Source: DATLZB01 sp035574175 (GTDB lineage Bacteria; Pseudomonadota; Alphaproteobacteria; Rhizobiales; Hyphomicrobiaceae). Taken from it: 14,198 nucleotides of DNA. Position 1 is the stretch's first letter. Every line of letters starts with the position of its first letter. The DNA lies in contig DATLZB010000174.1 of NCBI GenBank assembly GCA_035574175.1, positions 1 through 14,198 on the forward strand, in the 5' to 3' direction. Both the position numbers and the translations under genes were made by a program. The notes below the pieces were generated by a model. The model saw only the letters and a list, made by a program, of their open reading frames with translations, searched no databases and was not told where the DNA came from. Of the stretch, positions 7,004 to 13,994 are shown piece after piece.

Positions 7004-7028
7004 GAGTTGCCGTGCACTCGAGCAACTC
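7004..7028 (+). terminator. Candidate hairpin terminator after anmK
   Basis: GAGTTGC (7004-7010) pairs perfectly with GCAACTC (7022-7028) over an 11-base loop, 15 bases after the anmK stop. The position suits a terminator or a 3' end stabiliser, but no T run follows. Confidence 0.35.
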
Positions 7029-7414
7029 CGGAAGGCGCGCCTGGCAGCCCAGCGGAACGGCGCCCGGGGGTTGAGCCGGAGCTTCTAACGTCGTCGGTGG
7101 TCAGCATACCGGAACCCGGCGCGCGACACGCGAGTTTTATGGAAGAACGGAAGGACTCCTCGCCAGGAGCCGAACATGCCAGCCGGGAGCACGGCTTGCG
7201 TCATTTGCCGCGGCGGCCGCCGCTTCCTTCGTTGCCGCCACAGCGATTGCACAGAACGTGCACGCAGCTCGACGGAGAGCTGATCGGTGCACCGGCCTAT
7301 TCCATCAAGCTCCCCGCCCCGGAAATTTTCGAGCTGCCGGCCAACCGCGCTGAGTCGGCTTGCCGCGGCCCGCTTCGCCGGTGGTCTATCCACTGCGGCC
7401 ACATCGGCATCTCG

Positions 7415-7441
7415 TTGACCGCAAGCAAATCATGGTACAAG
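7415..7441 (+). promoter_or_regulatory. Possible ruvB promoter
   Basis: TTGACC (7415-7420) and TACAAG (7436-7441) are separated by 15 bases, 38 bases before the ruvB start codon. The -35 is good, the -10 is partial (four of six) and the spacing is short of the usual 17. I see no SOS-type box (the alphaproteobacterial GTTC-N7-GTTC form) next to it. Confidence 0.3.
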
Positions 7442-7479
7442 CCTCGGAACAAAGCTGAAACGGCAGGCTTCGGGGGGCC

Positions 7480-8565
7480 ATGACCGACCGCCTCGTCTCA
7501 TCCGCACGGCGCGATTCGGACGCGCTCGAGGGCTCGATCCGGCCGCAGACGCTTGCCGAGTTCATTGGGCAGGAGCAGGCCCGTTCCAACCTCAAGGTAT
7601 TCATCGAGGCGGCGCGTTCGCGCGGGGATGCGCTCGACCATGTGTTGCTTGCCGGCCCGCCGGGCCTCGGCAAGACCACGCTTGCCCAGATCCTGGCCAA
7701 GGAGCTGGGGGTCGGCTTCCGCGCCACTTCCGGTCCGGTCATCTCAAAGGCCGGCGACCTCGCTGCCCTGCTCACGAACCTGGAAGACCGGGACGTGCTG
7801 TTCATCGACGAGATCCACCGGCTCAATCCGACGGTCGAAGAAATCCTCTATCCGGCGCTCGAGGACTTCCAGCTCGACCTGATGATCGGCGAGGGTCCGG
7901 CTGCGCGTTCCGTACGCATCGATCTCGCCCGCTTCACGCTGATCGGAGCCACCACGCGGGTCGGCCTGCTCACCACGCCTTTGCGCGATCGTTTCGGAAT
8001 CCCGGTGCGGCTCAACTTCTACACGGTCGAAGAGCTGGAGCAGGTGGTGCGGCGGGCCTCGCGCGTGCTCAAGGCGCCGGTAGCTGCCGATGGAGCTCGC
8101 GAGATCGCGCGACGGGCACGCGGCACGCCGCGCATTGCGGGACGGCTGCTGCGCCGGGTGCGCGACTTCGCGGTCGTGGAAGGGGCGCGTGCCATCGACG
8201 CGAGGGTCGCCGACCGGGCGCTGAGGGCGCTCGAAGTCGACAACGAGGGGCTCGATGCGCTCGACCACCGTTACCTCAGGTGCATTGCCTTGAACTACGA
8301 AGGGGGCCCCGTGGGCGTCGAGACCCTGTCGGCGGCGCTGTCGGAGCCGCGCGATGCGCTCGAGGAGATCGTCGAGCCCTACCTGCTGCAGCAGGGATTC
8401 ATCGGGCGCACGCCACGCGGGCGGGTGCTGACGCTCAAAGCCTACCGTCACTTGGGGCTCGCGGGCCCGGCGGCGCGCACGAGCGCCCAGTTTGGGCTGT
8501 TCGAGGGCGGCGCGAACGCCGTCGAAGAGCCGGCCGGCGACAAGGCGGGGGTCGGCGGGAGTTGA
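7480..8565 (+). CDS. ruvB: Holliday junction branch-migration helicase RuvB
   Basis: 361 residues, slightly longer than the usual 335-350 because of a variable C-terminal tail after about 335. RuvB is the hexameric AAA+ motor that, with RuvA, drives branch migration in recombinational repair. Motifs: Walker A GPPGLGKTT (59-67), Walker B LFIDEIH (107-113), sensor 1 GATTR (156-160), arginine-finger region PLRDRFGI (167-174), sensor 2 GTPRIAGRLLRR (215-226), and a winged-helix DNA-binding domain at about 260-330 ending QQGFIGRTPRGR (304-315). The N-terminus fits the family; the only binding site is a G6 run two bases from the ATG, closer than ideal. ruvC and ruvA, often directly upstream, are absent; a 491-base gap with possible gene debris lies there instead. 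Downstream comes the Tol cluster, as in many Alphaproteobacteria, here with a phosphoesterase gene between. Confidence 0.97.
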   Translation: MTDRLVSSARRDSDALEGSIRPQTLAEFIGQEQARSNLKVFIEAARSRGDALDHVLLAGPPGLGKTTLAQILAKELGVGFRATSGPVISKAGDLAALLTNLEDRDVLFIDEIHRLNPTVEEILYPALEDFQLDLMIGEGPAARSVRIDLARFTLIGATTRVGLLTTPLRDRFGIPVRLNFYTVEELEQVVRRASRVLKAPVAADGAREIARRARGTPRIAGRLLRRVRDFAVVEGARAIDARVADRALRALEVDNEGLDALDHRYLRCIALNYEGGPVGVETLSAALSEPRDALEEIVEPYLLQQGFIGRTPRGRVLTLKAYRHLGLAGPAARTSAQFGLFEGGANAVEEPAGDKAGVGGS

Positions 8566-8579
8566 TGGGGCGCTTCGGC

Positions 8580-8698
8580 GGGTATGGATGTCGCTAGGAG
8601 CGCCAGACGTCGGGCCTATCCCCAGCCCGCGATGGGGGACCTTGTCCAGGCGGTAGCCATAGGGGTCAACCGCCATATTCATCGCCAAATCCATACCC
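8580..8698. repeat. Ten-base inverted repeat bounding a 119-base segment
   Basis: GGGTATGGAT (8580-8589) and ATCCATACCC (8689-8698) are perfect inverted copies, 99 bases apart, filling the gap between ruvB and the phosphoesterase gene. Inside are further inverted pairs, for example GGCGGT (8649-8654) with ACCGCC (8669-8674). It could be a small non-autonomous element (MITE-like) or a structured RNA; I see no target-site duplication. A minus-strand frame from 8694 also crosses it and is discussed among the findings. Confidence 0.4.
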
Positions 8699-8704
8699 TA
8701 TAAA
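8678..8704 (+). promoter_or_regulatory. Possible promoter giving a near-leaderless phosphoesterase mRNA
   Basis: TATAAA (8699-8704) ends eight bases before the ATG at 8713, and there is no Shine-Dalgarno site. A weak TTCATC (8678-8683) lies 15 bases upstream as a -35. Transcription from this -10 would start at about the ATG itself, giving a leaderless or nearly leaderless message. Confidence 0.3.
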
Positions 8705-8712
8705 CGCCGCTT

Positions 8713-9636
8713 ATGATCCTCACCCGCCGCAACCTGCTGGCCGGCGCCGGCGGCGTCCTCGCTTCGAGCTTCGCGCTCGCAGGTTATGCCGTCGCGGTGG
8801 AGCCCAAGCTGCTGCTTGCCCGTCGCTATGCGATCGCGCCGGCGGGCTGGCCCCAAGGTTTGCGGTTGCGCATCGCGGCGATCGCCGATCTGCACGCCTG
8901 CGATCCCTGGATGACGCTGGACATGATCGAGCGGATCGTAGCCGAGACGAACGAGCTTGGCGCCGATGTCATCGCGCTGCTCGGCGACTACGAGACGATC
9001 AACCGCTACACGGAGGCACGCATACCGATGCGCGCGTGGACGGAGGCGCTCGGCCGGCTCAGGGCCCCGCTCGGCGTCCACGCGGTGCTCGGCAACCATG
9101 ACTGGTGGCAGGATCCGCAAGCCATGCGCCGCGAGCAGGGTCCTGTCGTCAGCCGTCGCGCCCTCGAGGACGCCGGCGTGCCGGTCTACGAGAACGACGC
9201 GGTGCGACTCGTCAAGGATGGGGCGCCGTTCTGGATAGCCGGACTTGGCGATCAGTGGGCGTTCTATCGCGGCCGGCGCCGGCGGCGCGTTGGACCGCAT
9301 ACCGGATATCGCGGTGTCGACGACCTCCCGGGGGCCCTCGCGCGCGTTAGAGACGAAGCGCCCGTGATTCTGCTCGCCCACGAGCCCGACATCTTCCCCA
9401 AGGTGCCGGCGCGGGTGTCGCTCACACTGTGCGGCCACACCCACGGCGGGCAGATACGGCTCATGGGCTACTCGCCGGTTATCCCTTCGATGTACGGCCA
9501 ACGTTACGCTTACGGTCACGTCGTCGAAGAGGGCAGACACCTCGTGGTGTCAGGGGGGTTGGGCTGCAGCGGCGTGCCGGTGAGAATTGGGGTGCCGCCG
9601 GAGATCGTGGTGGTCGACCTCGGGGTGGAAGTGTGA
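8713..9636 (+). CDS. Tat-exported metallophosphoesterase, YkuE type
   Basis: 307 residues. The N-terminus MILTRRNLLAGAGG is a twin-arginine signal followed by a hydrophobic stretch to about residue 29, so the protein is folded before export and acts in the periplasm or on the membrane. The calcineurin-like two-metal site is complete: D59-x-H61 in IADLHACD, GDYE (91-94), GNHDWW (127-132), AHEPD (222-226) and GHTHGGQ (241-247). Members of this family (YkuE, LpxH-like relatives) cleave phosphodiesters or pyrophosphates in lipids or nucleotides; the substrate here is not known. The start is the only ATG before the twin arginines and has no ribosome-binding site. Its stop overlaps the start of ybgC by four bases, which points to coupled translation with a gene of the Tol cluster. 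Confidence 0.9.
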   Translation: MILTRRNLLAGAGGVLASSFALAGYAVAVEPKLLLARRYAIAPAGWPQGLRLRIAAIADLHACDPWMTLDMIERIVAETNELGADVIALLGDYETINRYTEARIPMRAWTEALGRLRAPLGVHAVLGNHDWWQDPQAMRREQGPVVSRRALEDAGVPVYENDAVRLVKDGAPFWIAGLGDQWAFYRGRRRRRVGPHTGYRGVDDLPGALARVRDEAPVILLAHEPDIFPKVPARVSLTLCGHTHGGQIRLMGYSPVIPSMYGQRYAYGHVVEEGRHLVVSGGLGCSGVPVRIGVPPEIVVVDLGVEV

Positions 9637-10094
9637 GCGGCAACTGGCCCGACCTTGCCGGACGCCTGATCGAGGGCGAAAGCGGGCGACGGCACGTGCT
9701 GCCCATCCGCGTCTACTTCGAGGACACCGATTTCTCGGGCCTCGTCTACCACGCGAGCTACGTGCGCTGGTGCGAGAGGGGCCGCTCGGACTTCCTTCGG
9801 CTCATCGGCAACGACCATCGCGCCCTGATCGCCGGCGCAGATGGGCGGGAGCCCGCCTCCTTCGTGGTGCGCCGCATGCGGCTCGAATTCCACCGACCCG
9901 CGCACATTGACGACGTGCTCGAGGTCGAGACCCGGGTCAAGGAAGTCTCAGTCGCAAGCCTGCTGCTCGATCAGCGCATCTTTCGCTCCGGCAGGGTGTT
10001 GTTCGAAGCGGAGGTATTGGTCGTGCTGGTCGGCGCCTCGGGCAAGCCGATGCGTCTGTCGAAGGCGATCCGCGACGCGCTCATCGGAAGCTGA
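9633..10094 (+). CDS. ybgC: YbgC-type acyl-CoA thioesterase of the Tol-Pal cluster
   Basis: 153 residues from GTG at 9633, which overlaps the upstream stop as GTGA; GGGGTGG lies just upstream. The frame extends further back inside the phosphoesterase gene but that part is not YbgC-like. The hotdog-fold 4-hydroxybenzoyl-CoA thioesterase signature YFEDTDFSGLVYHASYVRW is at 28-46, with catalytic Asp33 and His40 expected from the family; RMRLEFHRPAHIDDVLEVET (81-100) forms the following strand pair. YbgC hydrolyses acyl-CoA or acyl-ACP thioesters in the cytoplasm and is thought to link phospholipid metabolism to the Tol system. It is the classical first gene of the cluster. Here a 243-base gap separates it from tolQ, larger than usual for a single tight operon. 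Confidence 0.95.
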   Translation: MSGNWPDLAGRLIEGESGRRHVLPIRVYFEDTDFSGLVYHASYVRWCERGRSDFLRLIGNDHRALIAGADGREPASFVVRRMRLEFHRPAHIDDVLEVETRVKEVSVASLLLDQRIFRSGRVLFEAEVLVVLVGASGKPMRLSKAIRDALIGS

Positions 10095-10337
10095 GGACCC
10101 CGGCCGCACCATTTCGGCAACGGCTGTGGAGAAGTGGGCACGCACCCCTCGCGGAGAGCCATTCACGGGCCGTAGTTTCGCCCTATTGCAGGGCAACATG
10201 CTTAAGTCGGGGACATTCGGCGCGCGGCAATTGGCGCTACCTGTGAGGCTGGTCGGATGCCGTCGCATTTCGGCCGGCCTGAATGTGGCTGGAAGAGGCA
10301 CGCGGGGCGGCAGCCGCGCCATCTTACGGAAGAGGCA
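10095..10337 (+). promoter_or_regulatory. Leader region ahead of tolQ
   Basis: This 243-base gap holds no plausible gene. A small hairpin, GCCCT/AGGGC with a five-base loop, lies at 10180-10194 and a GGCCGGCC palindrome near 10275. The tolQ binding site GGAAGAGG is at the right end (10328-10335). The length suggests a separate tolQ promoter, but I cannot pick out -35 and -10 boxes with confidence. Confidence 0.35.
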
Positions 10338-11045
10338 ATGAGCGAAGTCTTGAAGGGCGCGATCGCACCCGCCGACGGCGGGGTCTCATTTCTCGACCTG
10401 TTCATCCAGGCCCACATTGTCGTCAAGATCGTGATGATCGGGCTGTTCCTCGCCTCGGTGTGGTCGTGGGCGATTATCATAGAGAAGCTGTTCTCTTTCC
10501 GCAGAGCGCGGCTCGATGCGGAGCGCTTCGAGCAAATGTTCTGGTCGGGCCAGTCGCTGGAGGAACTTTACGAGGCCCTCTCCGCGCGGCCCACCATCTC
10601 GATGGCAGCACTGTTCGTAGCGGCGATGCGCGAGTGGAAGCGGTCGGTGGAAGGCTCGATCCGGGCCCTCGGCGGGATCCAATTGCGTGTCGAGAAAGTG
10701 ATGGACGTCACCATCAGCCGAGAGATGGAACGGCTCGATCGGCGGCTGTTGTTCCTCGCCACGGTCGGCGCCACGGCCCCGTTCGTGGGCCTGTTCGGCA
10801 CGGTGTGGGGGATCATGACCAGCTTTCAGGCGATCGCCGCCTCCAAGAATACGAGCCTCGCCGTCGTCGCGCCGGGCATTGCGGAAGCCTTGTTCGCAAC
10901 GGCGCTCGGCCTGCTCGCGGCAATACCGGCAGTGATCTTCTACAACAAGTTCGCCGCCGATTCGGCCCGCCTCGGCCAGCGCCTGGAGGCCTTTGCCGAC
11001 GAATTCTCCGCCATCGTTTCGCGTCAAATCGACGTCAGAACCTGA
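10338..11045 (+). CDS. tolQ: Tol-Pal system proton-channel protein TolQ
   Basis: 235 residues, normal for the family. TolQ forms the inner-membrane pentamer around TolR and, powered by the proton gradient, drives TolA. Three membrane helices are visible near 26-48, 136-159 and 177-201, with a large cytoplasmic loop (50-135) between the first two. The MotA/TolQ/ExbB signature reads APFVGLFGTVWGIMTSF (147-163), and the third helix begins VVAPGIAEALFATALG (176-191). The ATG at 10338 follows GGAAGAGG by two to three bases and gives the expected TolQ N-terminus; the upstream open part is not TolQ-like. tolR follows after 12 bases, so they form one transcription unit. The cluster context separates it from the related ExbB. 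Confidence 0.96.
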   Translation: MSEVLKGAIAPADGGVSFLDLFIQAHIVVKIVMIGLFLASVWSWAIIIEKLFSFRRARLDAERFEQMFWSGQSLEELYEALSARPTISMAALFVAAMREWKRSVEGSIRALGGIQLRVEKVMDVTISREMERLDRRLLFLATVGATAPFVGLFGTVWGIMTSFQAIAASKNTSLAVVAPGIAEALFATALGLLAAIPAVIFYNKFAADSARLGQRLEAFADEFSAIVSRQIDVRT

Positions 11046-11057
11046 AGGGCAGGGGCG

Positions 11058-11534
11058 ATGGGCGCGCAGCTCAAGACCGGACTGGCAGGACACGGCCGGC
11101 GGCGCAAGGCCAAGCGGCACGTGCCGATGAGCGAGATCAACGTCACGCCGTTCGTCGACGTCATGCTGGTGCTGCTCATCGTGTTCATGGTCAGCGCACC
11201 GCTGTTGCTCTCGGGCATCCCGGTGGATCTGCCGGCCGCCAAGGGCCAATCGCTTTCCCAGCAGAAGGACCGCCTCACCATTACCATCGACAGGGAGGGG
11301 CGCGTATTCGTCGGAGGCTCGGAGGAGCCGATTTCGGTCGACCGGCTCGTCGACATCCTCAAGGCCAACGCCAAGAACGGCTACGACGATCAGATCCTGT
11401 TTCGTGGCGACCGCAAGGTGGAATACGGGCGCGTTTCAGAGGTTATCGGCGCCGTCAGCTCGGGCGGCTTCAAGAAATTCACCTTCGTAAGCGGCCCTGA
11501 GGACATCGAGAAAGGGCCGGTTCGGAGGCAATAG
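11058..11534 (+). CDS. tolR: Tol-Pal system protein TolR
   Basis: 158 residues. TolR is a single-pass inner-membrane protein whose helix sits within the TolQ pore and whose periplasmic domain contacts the cell wall. The ExbD/TolR signature MSEINVTPFVDVMLVLLIVF spans 24-43, with the conserved proton-handling aspartate at position 34 and the helix at about 33-52. The periplasmic part follows, with ITIDREGRVFVGG (75-87) and FRGDRKVEYGRV (115-126). The N-terminus is basic (GHGRRRKAKR), as expected for the cytoplasmic side. AGGGGCG precedes the ATG directly. It is 12 bases after tolQ and 3 bases before tolA. Confidence 0.97.
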   Translation: MGAQLKTGLAGHGRRRKAKRHVPMSEINVTPFVDVMLVLLIVFMVSAPLLLSGIPVDLPAAKGQSLSQQKDRLTITIDREGRVFVGGSEEPISVDRLVDILKANAKNGYDDQILFRGDRKVEYGRVSEVIGAVSSGGFKKFTFVSGPEDIEKGPVRRQ

Positions 11535-11537
11535 GCC

Positions 11538-12605
11538 GTGCACCTCGGACTTGCAGTCTCCATCCTGCTGCATGTCGGGGTGCTCGGCTGGGCGCTGGTC
11601 ACGATCGCGGCAACGCCGCCGTTCACGCCGTCGGAGCCAGAGCCGGTCGAGGTTGCCGTCGTTTCCCCCGACGATATCGTGCGCCTGAAGCAGGGCAGCC
11701 GCTCCGCCAAGCAGCTCGAGGCCAAGGCCGCGCCGACGCTCGAAGGCAGGGCCAAGACGGAAACGACACGGCCAAAGCCGGCCGCCGCTGCACCGCCGCC
11801 TCCACCGCCCGAGAAGGCGGCCAAGATAGATCCTCCGGCGCCACCCCCTCCGGCCGAGCCAGCAAAGCCAAAAGACGACCCGATCGGCGAAAAGCTGGCA
11901 GCGCTCGAGCCGCTGCCGCAACCAGGACCGAGCCCTGAGGAGGTCAAGCAGATCGAAGAGCGCAAAAAGGCCGAGGAGGAGAGGCAGCGCGCGGAGGAAA
12001 GGCGCAAGGCCGAGGAGGAGAAGAAGCGCAAGGAGGAGGCTGAGCGCAAGCGACGCGAAGCGGCCAAAAAGCGGCTAGAAGAGGCCAAGCGCATCGCCGA
12101 GGCCAAAAAAAAGGCCGAAGAGCAGCAAAAGAAGAAATCGTTCGAGGAGCAGATGGCCGAGGCGATCGAGAAGAGCGCGCTGCGCGATCTCGATCCGACC
12201 AAGAAGGCGACCCAAGGCGGCGCCGCCAACCCGGCACTAGCGGCCAAGGCCAAGGGGCCCGTGGCCGGCGCGCCGACCGGCACCGACAACGCGCTCACGG
12301 CAAGCCAGCGGGCGATGATCGGTATCATGATGAAGCAGGCCGTTAGCCGCTGCTGGAACATCAACAGTGGCCTTGACGGAATCGACAAGGTCGTGGTCGA
12401 GCTCGAAGTGTGGTTGACGCCAGATGGCCGGCTCGCGCAGCAGCCCAAGGTGGTCAATTCCGGCAGCGGGCCGCTGTTCGCCGACGCCGCCAACAGCGCG
12501 CTGAGGGCGCTCGAAGGGTGCCAGCCCTACGACCTGCCGAGGGAGTACTACGAGGGCGGCTGGCAGCATATGATCCTCGACTTCAAGCCCGACCGGAACT
12601 TCTGA
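11538..12605 (+). CDS. tolA: Tol-Pal system bridging protein TolA
   Basis: 355 residues from GTG at 11538, three bases after the tolR stop, with GGAGG nine bases upstream. The layout is that of TolA: a membrane helix near the N-terminus (about 5-25), a proline-rich segment (78-133, with runs of prolines at 86-91 and 100-105), a long charged Lys/Glu/Ala coiled coil (about 134-212) that spans the periplasm, and a C-terminal domain (about 250-355) that binds TolB and Pal. Cys272 and Cys328 in the last domain probably form a disulphide. The C-domain reads RCWNINSGLDGIDKVVVELE (271-290). The short repeated codons in the coiled coil create long spurious frames on the minus strand. Sequence drifts fast in this family, so the call rests on layout, place in the operon and the C-domain. 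Confidence 0.94.
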   Translation: MHLGLAVSILLHVGVLGWALVTIAATPPFTPSEPEPVEVAVVSPDDIVRLKQGSRSAKQLEAKAAPTLEGRAKTETTRPKPAAAAPPPPPPEKAAKIDPPAPPPPAEPAKPKDDPIGEKLAALEPLPQPGPSPEEVKQIEERKKAEEERQRAEERRKAEEEKKRKEEAERKRREAAKKRLEEAKRIAEAKKKAEEQQKKKSFEEQMAEAIEKSALRDLDPTKKATQGGAANPALAAKAKGPVAGAPTGTDNALTASQRAMIGIMMKQAVSRCWNINSGLDGIDKVVVELEVWLTPDGRLAQQPKVVNSGSGPLFADAANSALRALEGCQPYDLPREYYEGGWQHMILDFKPDRNF

Positions 12606-12647
12606 GCAGGCCGGCGCCGGGCACGGCCCAAGAGAGGTTTGACAGCG

Positions 12648-13994
12648 ATGACAAGCGACCGGCGGATGCGGCTGTCGCGGCGTGCAGTCCTTAAGGGAGG
12701 GGCGGCGGCGCTCGGCATCGGCCTCGCACCGGCCACCGGCGACGCCCAGCAGGGGGCGCCGCTGCGGGTGACGGTGGATGAAGCCACCATTCGCCCGCGG
12801 CCCATTGCGGTGACGGCGTTTGCCGGCGAGGACGCGCGCTTCGGCCTCGACGTCGCCGACATCGTGGCAGCCGATCTGGAGCGTTCCGGGCTCTTCCGGC
12901 CGCTCGACCGGGGTGCCTTCATCGAGCAGCCGCGCGATCTCAATACGGTGCCGAGATTCGCCGACTGGCGCGCCATCGGTGCGGAGGGCGTGGTGGTCGG
13001 GCGCGCTCTCCGCCTTCCCGATGGTCGCGTGCAGGCCGAATTCCGCCTGTGGGACACACTGCTTGGCAAGCAGCTCGCAGCGCAGCGCTTCGCCGTCCCG
13101 GCGCCGAGCTGGCGTCGGCTCGGACACCTTATTGCCGACCAGGTCTACGAGAAGTTCACGCTCGAGAAGGGCTACTTCGACACGCGCATCGTGTTCGTCG
13201 ACGAGACCGGGCCCAAGGACAAGCGGCTCAAGCGGCTCGCCATCATGGATCAGGACGGTGCCAACGTGCGCCTGCTCAGCCAGGGGCAGGAGCTGGTGAT
13301 CACACCGCGCTTCAGCCCGACAGCCCAGGAGATCACGTACATGACGTACGTGAACGAGCAACCGAGGGTGGTGCTGATGCGGCTGGATACTGGCGAGCGG
13401 GTGGTGGTGGGGGATATGCCGGGCATGACGTTTGCGCCGCGCTTCTCGCCCGATGGCCAGCGCATTGTCATGAGCTTCCAGCAAGGCGGGGCGTCGAGCA
13501 TTGTCGAGATGGACCTCAGGTCGCGCCGGTCGCGTCAGCTGACGCAGACGAGCGCCATCGACACCGGCCCCTGCTATGCACCGAACGGCAGCCAGATCGT
13601 GTTCGAATCGGATCGGGAGGGCAATCAGCAGCTCTACATCATGAACAGCGACGGGTCAGCGCCGCGCCGCATCACCTACGGCGAGGGCCGTTATTCGACG
13701 CCGGTGTGGTCGCCGCGGGGCGACTACATCGCCTTCACCAAGCTCCTTATCGGGCGCTTTTTGATCGGCGTCATCAGGCCCGACGGGTCGGGGGAGCGCA
13801 TCCTCACCGAAGGCTTCCACAACGAGGGGCCGACTTGGGCGCCCAACGGCCGCGTGCTCATGTTCTTCCGCGAGCAGCCCGGCCCCCAGGGAGGCCCCCG
13901 GCTCTATACCATCGACCTCACGGGCTACAATGAGCGCGAGGTCCCCACCCCAGCCTTCGCCTCCGACCCGGCGTGGTCGCCGCTCAGAGGATGA
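12648..13994 (+). CDS. tolB: Tol-Pal system periplasmic protein TolB, Tat-type signal
   Basis: 448 residues from ATG at 12648; AGAGAGG lies ten bases upstream. A TTG nine bases earlier in frame is one base from the same site and less likely. The signal is a twin-arginine type, RLSRRAVLKGGAAALGIG (8-25), ending near GDA-QQ (31-35), so export in the folded state is inferred. The mature protein has the TolB N-domain (about 41-165) and a six-bladed propeller (about 175-448) with the repeated blade motif: PRFSPTAQEITYMTY, PRFSPDGQRIVMSF, CYAPNGSQIVFESDREGN, VWSPRGDYIAFTK, TWAPNGRVLMFF and AWSPLRG. TolB binds Pal and the TolA C-domain and couples outer-membrane constriction to division. It lies 42 bases after tolA. 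pal should follow but is not seen in the last 204 bases. Confidence 0.97.
   Translation: MTSDRRMRLSRRAVLKGGAAALGIGLAPATGDAQQGAPLRVTVDEATIRPRPIAVTAFAGEDARFGLDVADIVAADLERSGLFRPLDRGAFIEQPRDLNTVPRFADWRAIGAEGVVVGRALRLPDGRVQAEFRLWDTLLGKQLAAQRFAVPAPSWRRLGHLIADQVYEKFTLEKGYFDTRIVFVDETGPKDKRLKRLAIMDQDGANVRLLSQGQELVITPRFSPTAQEITYMTYVNEQPRVVLMRLDTGERVVVGDMPGMTFAPRFSPDGQRIVMSFQQGGASSIVEMDLRSRRSRQLTQTSAIDTGPCYAPNGSQIVFESDREGNQQLYIMNSDGSAPRRITYGEGRYSTPVWSPRGDYIAFTKLLIGRFLIGVIRPDGSGERILTEGFHNEGPTWAPNGRVLMFFREQPGPQGGPRLYTIDLTGYNEREVPTPAFASDPAWSPLRG

Larger units (their letters stand above)
6989..7479. other. 491-base gap between anmK and ruvB, possible gene remnant
   Basis: No intact gene is convincing. From about 7204 one frame reads FAAAAASFVATAIAQNVHA, which resembles a secretion signal with an Ala-x-Ala end, but it has no start codon; a different frame continues with APAYSIKLPAPEIFELPANR from about 7288. 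Together they may be the frameshifted remains of a small exported protein. A 35-codon frame at 7176-7283, with GGAG upstream, has four cysteines (8, 11, 20, 25), which could be chance. A hairpin lies just after anmK and a possible ruvB promoter at the right end. Confidence 0.4.

Noticed and set aside
7744..8694. 316-codon minus-strand open frame across ruvB
   Set aside because: Antisense to a fully conserved ruvB; only its first 40 codons, outside ruvB, look at all protein-like and are mentioned as a finding.
10283..11500. 405-codon plus-strand frame across tolQ and tolR
   Set aside because: Arginine/glycine-rich frame-shifted reading of tolQ and tolR, a common result of high GC.
11390..12493. 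367-codon minus-strand open frame across tolA
   Set aside because: It is the reverse of the tolA coiled coil and proline-rich part; serine/alanine/phenylalanine-rich low-complexity residues and no binding site.
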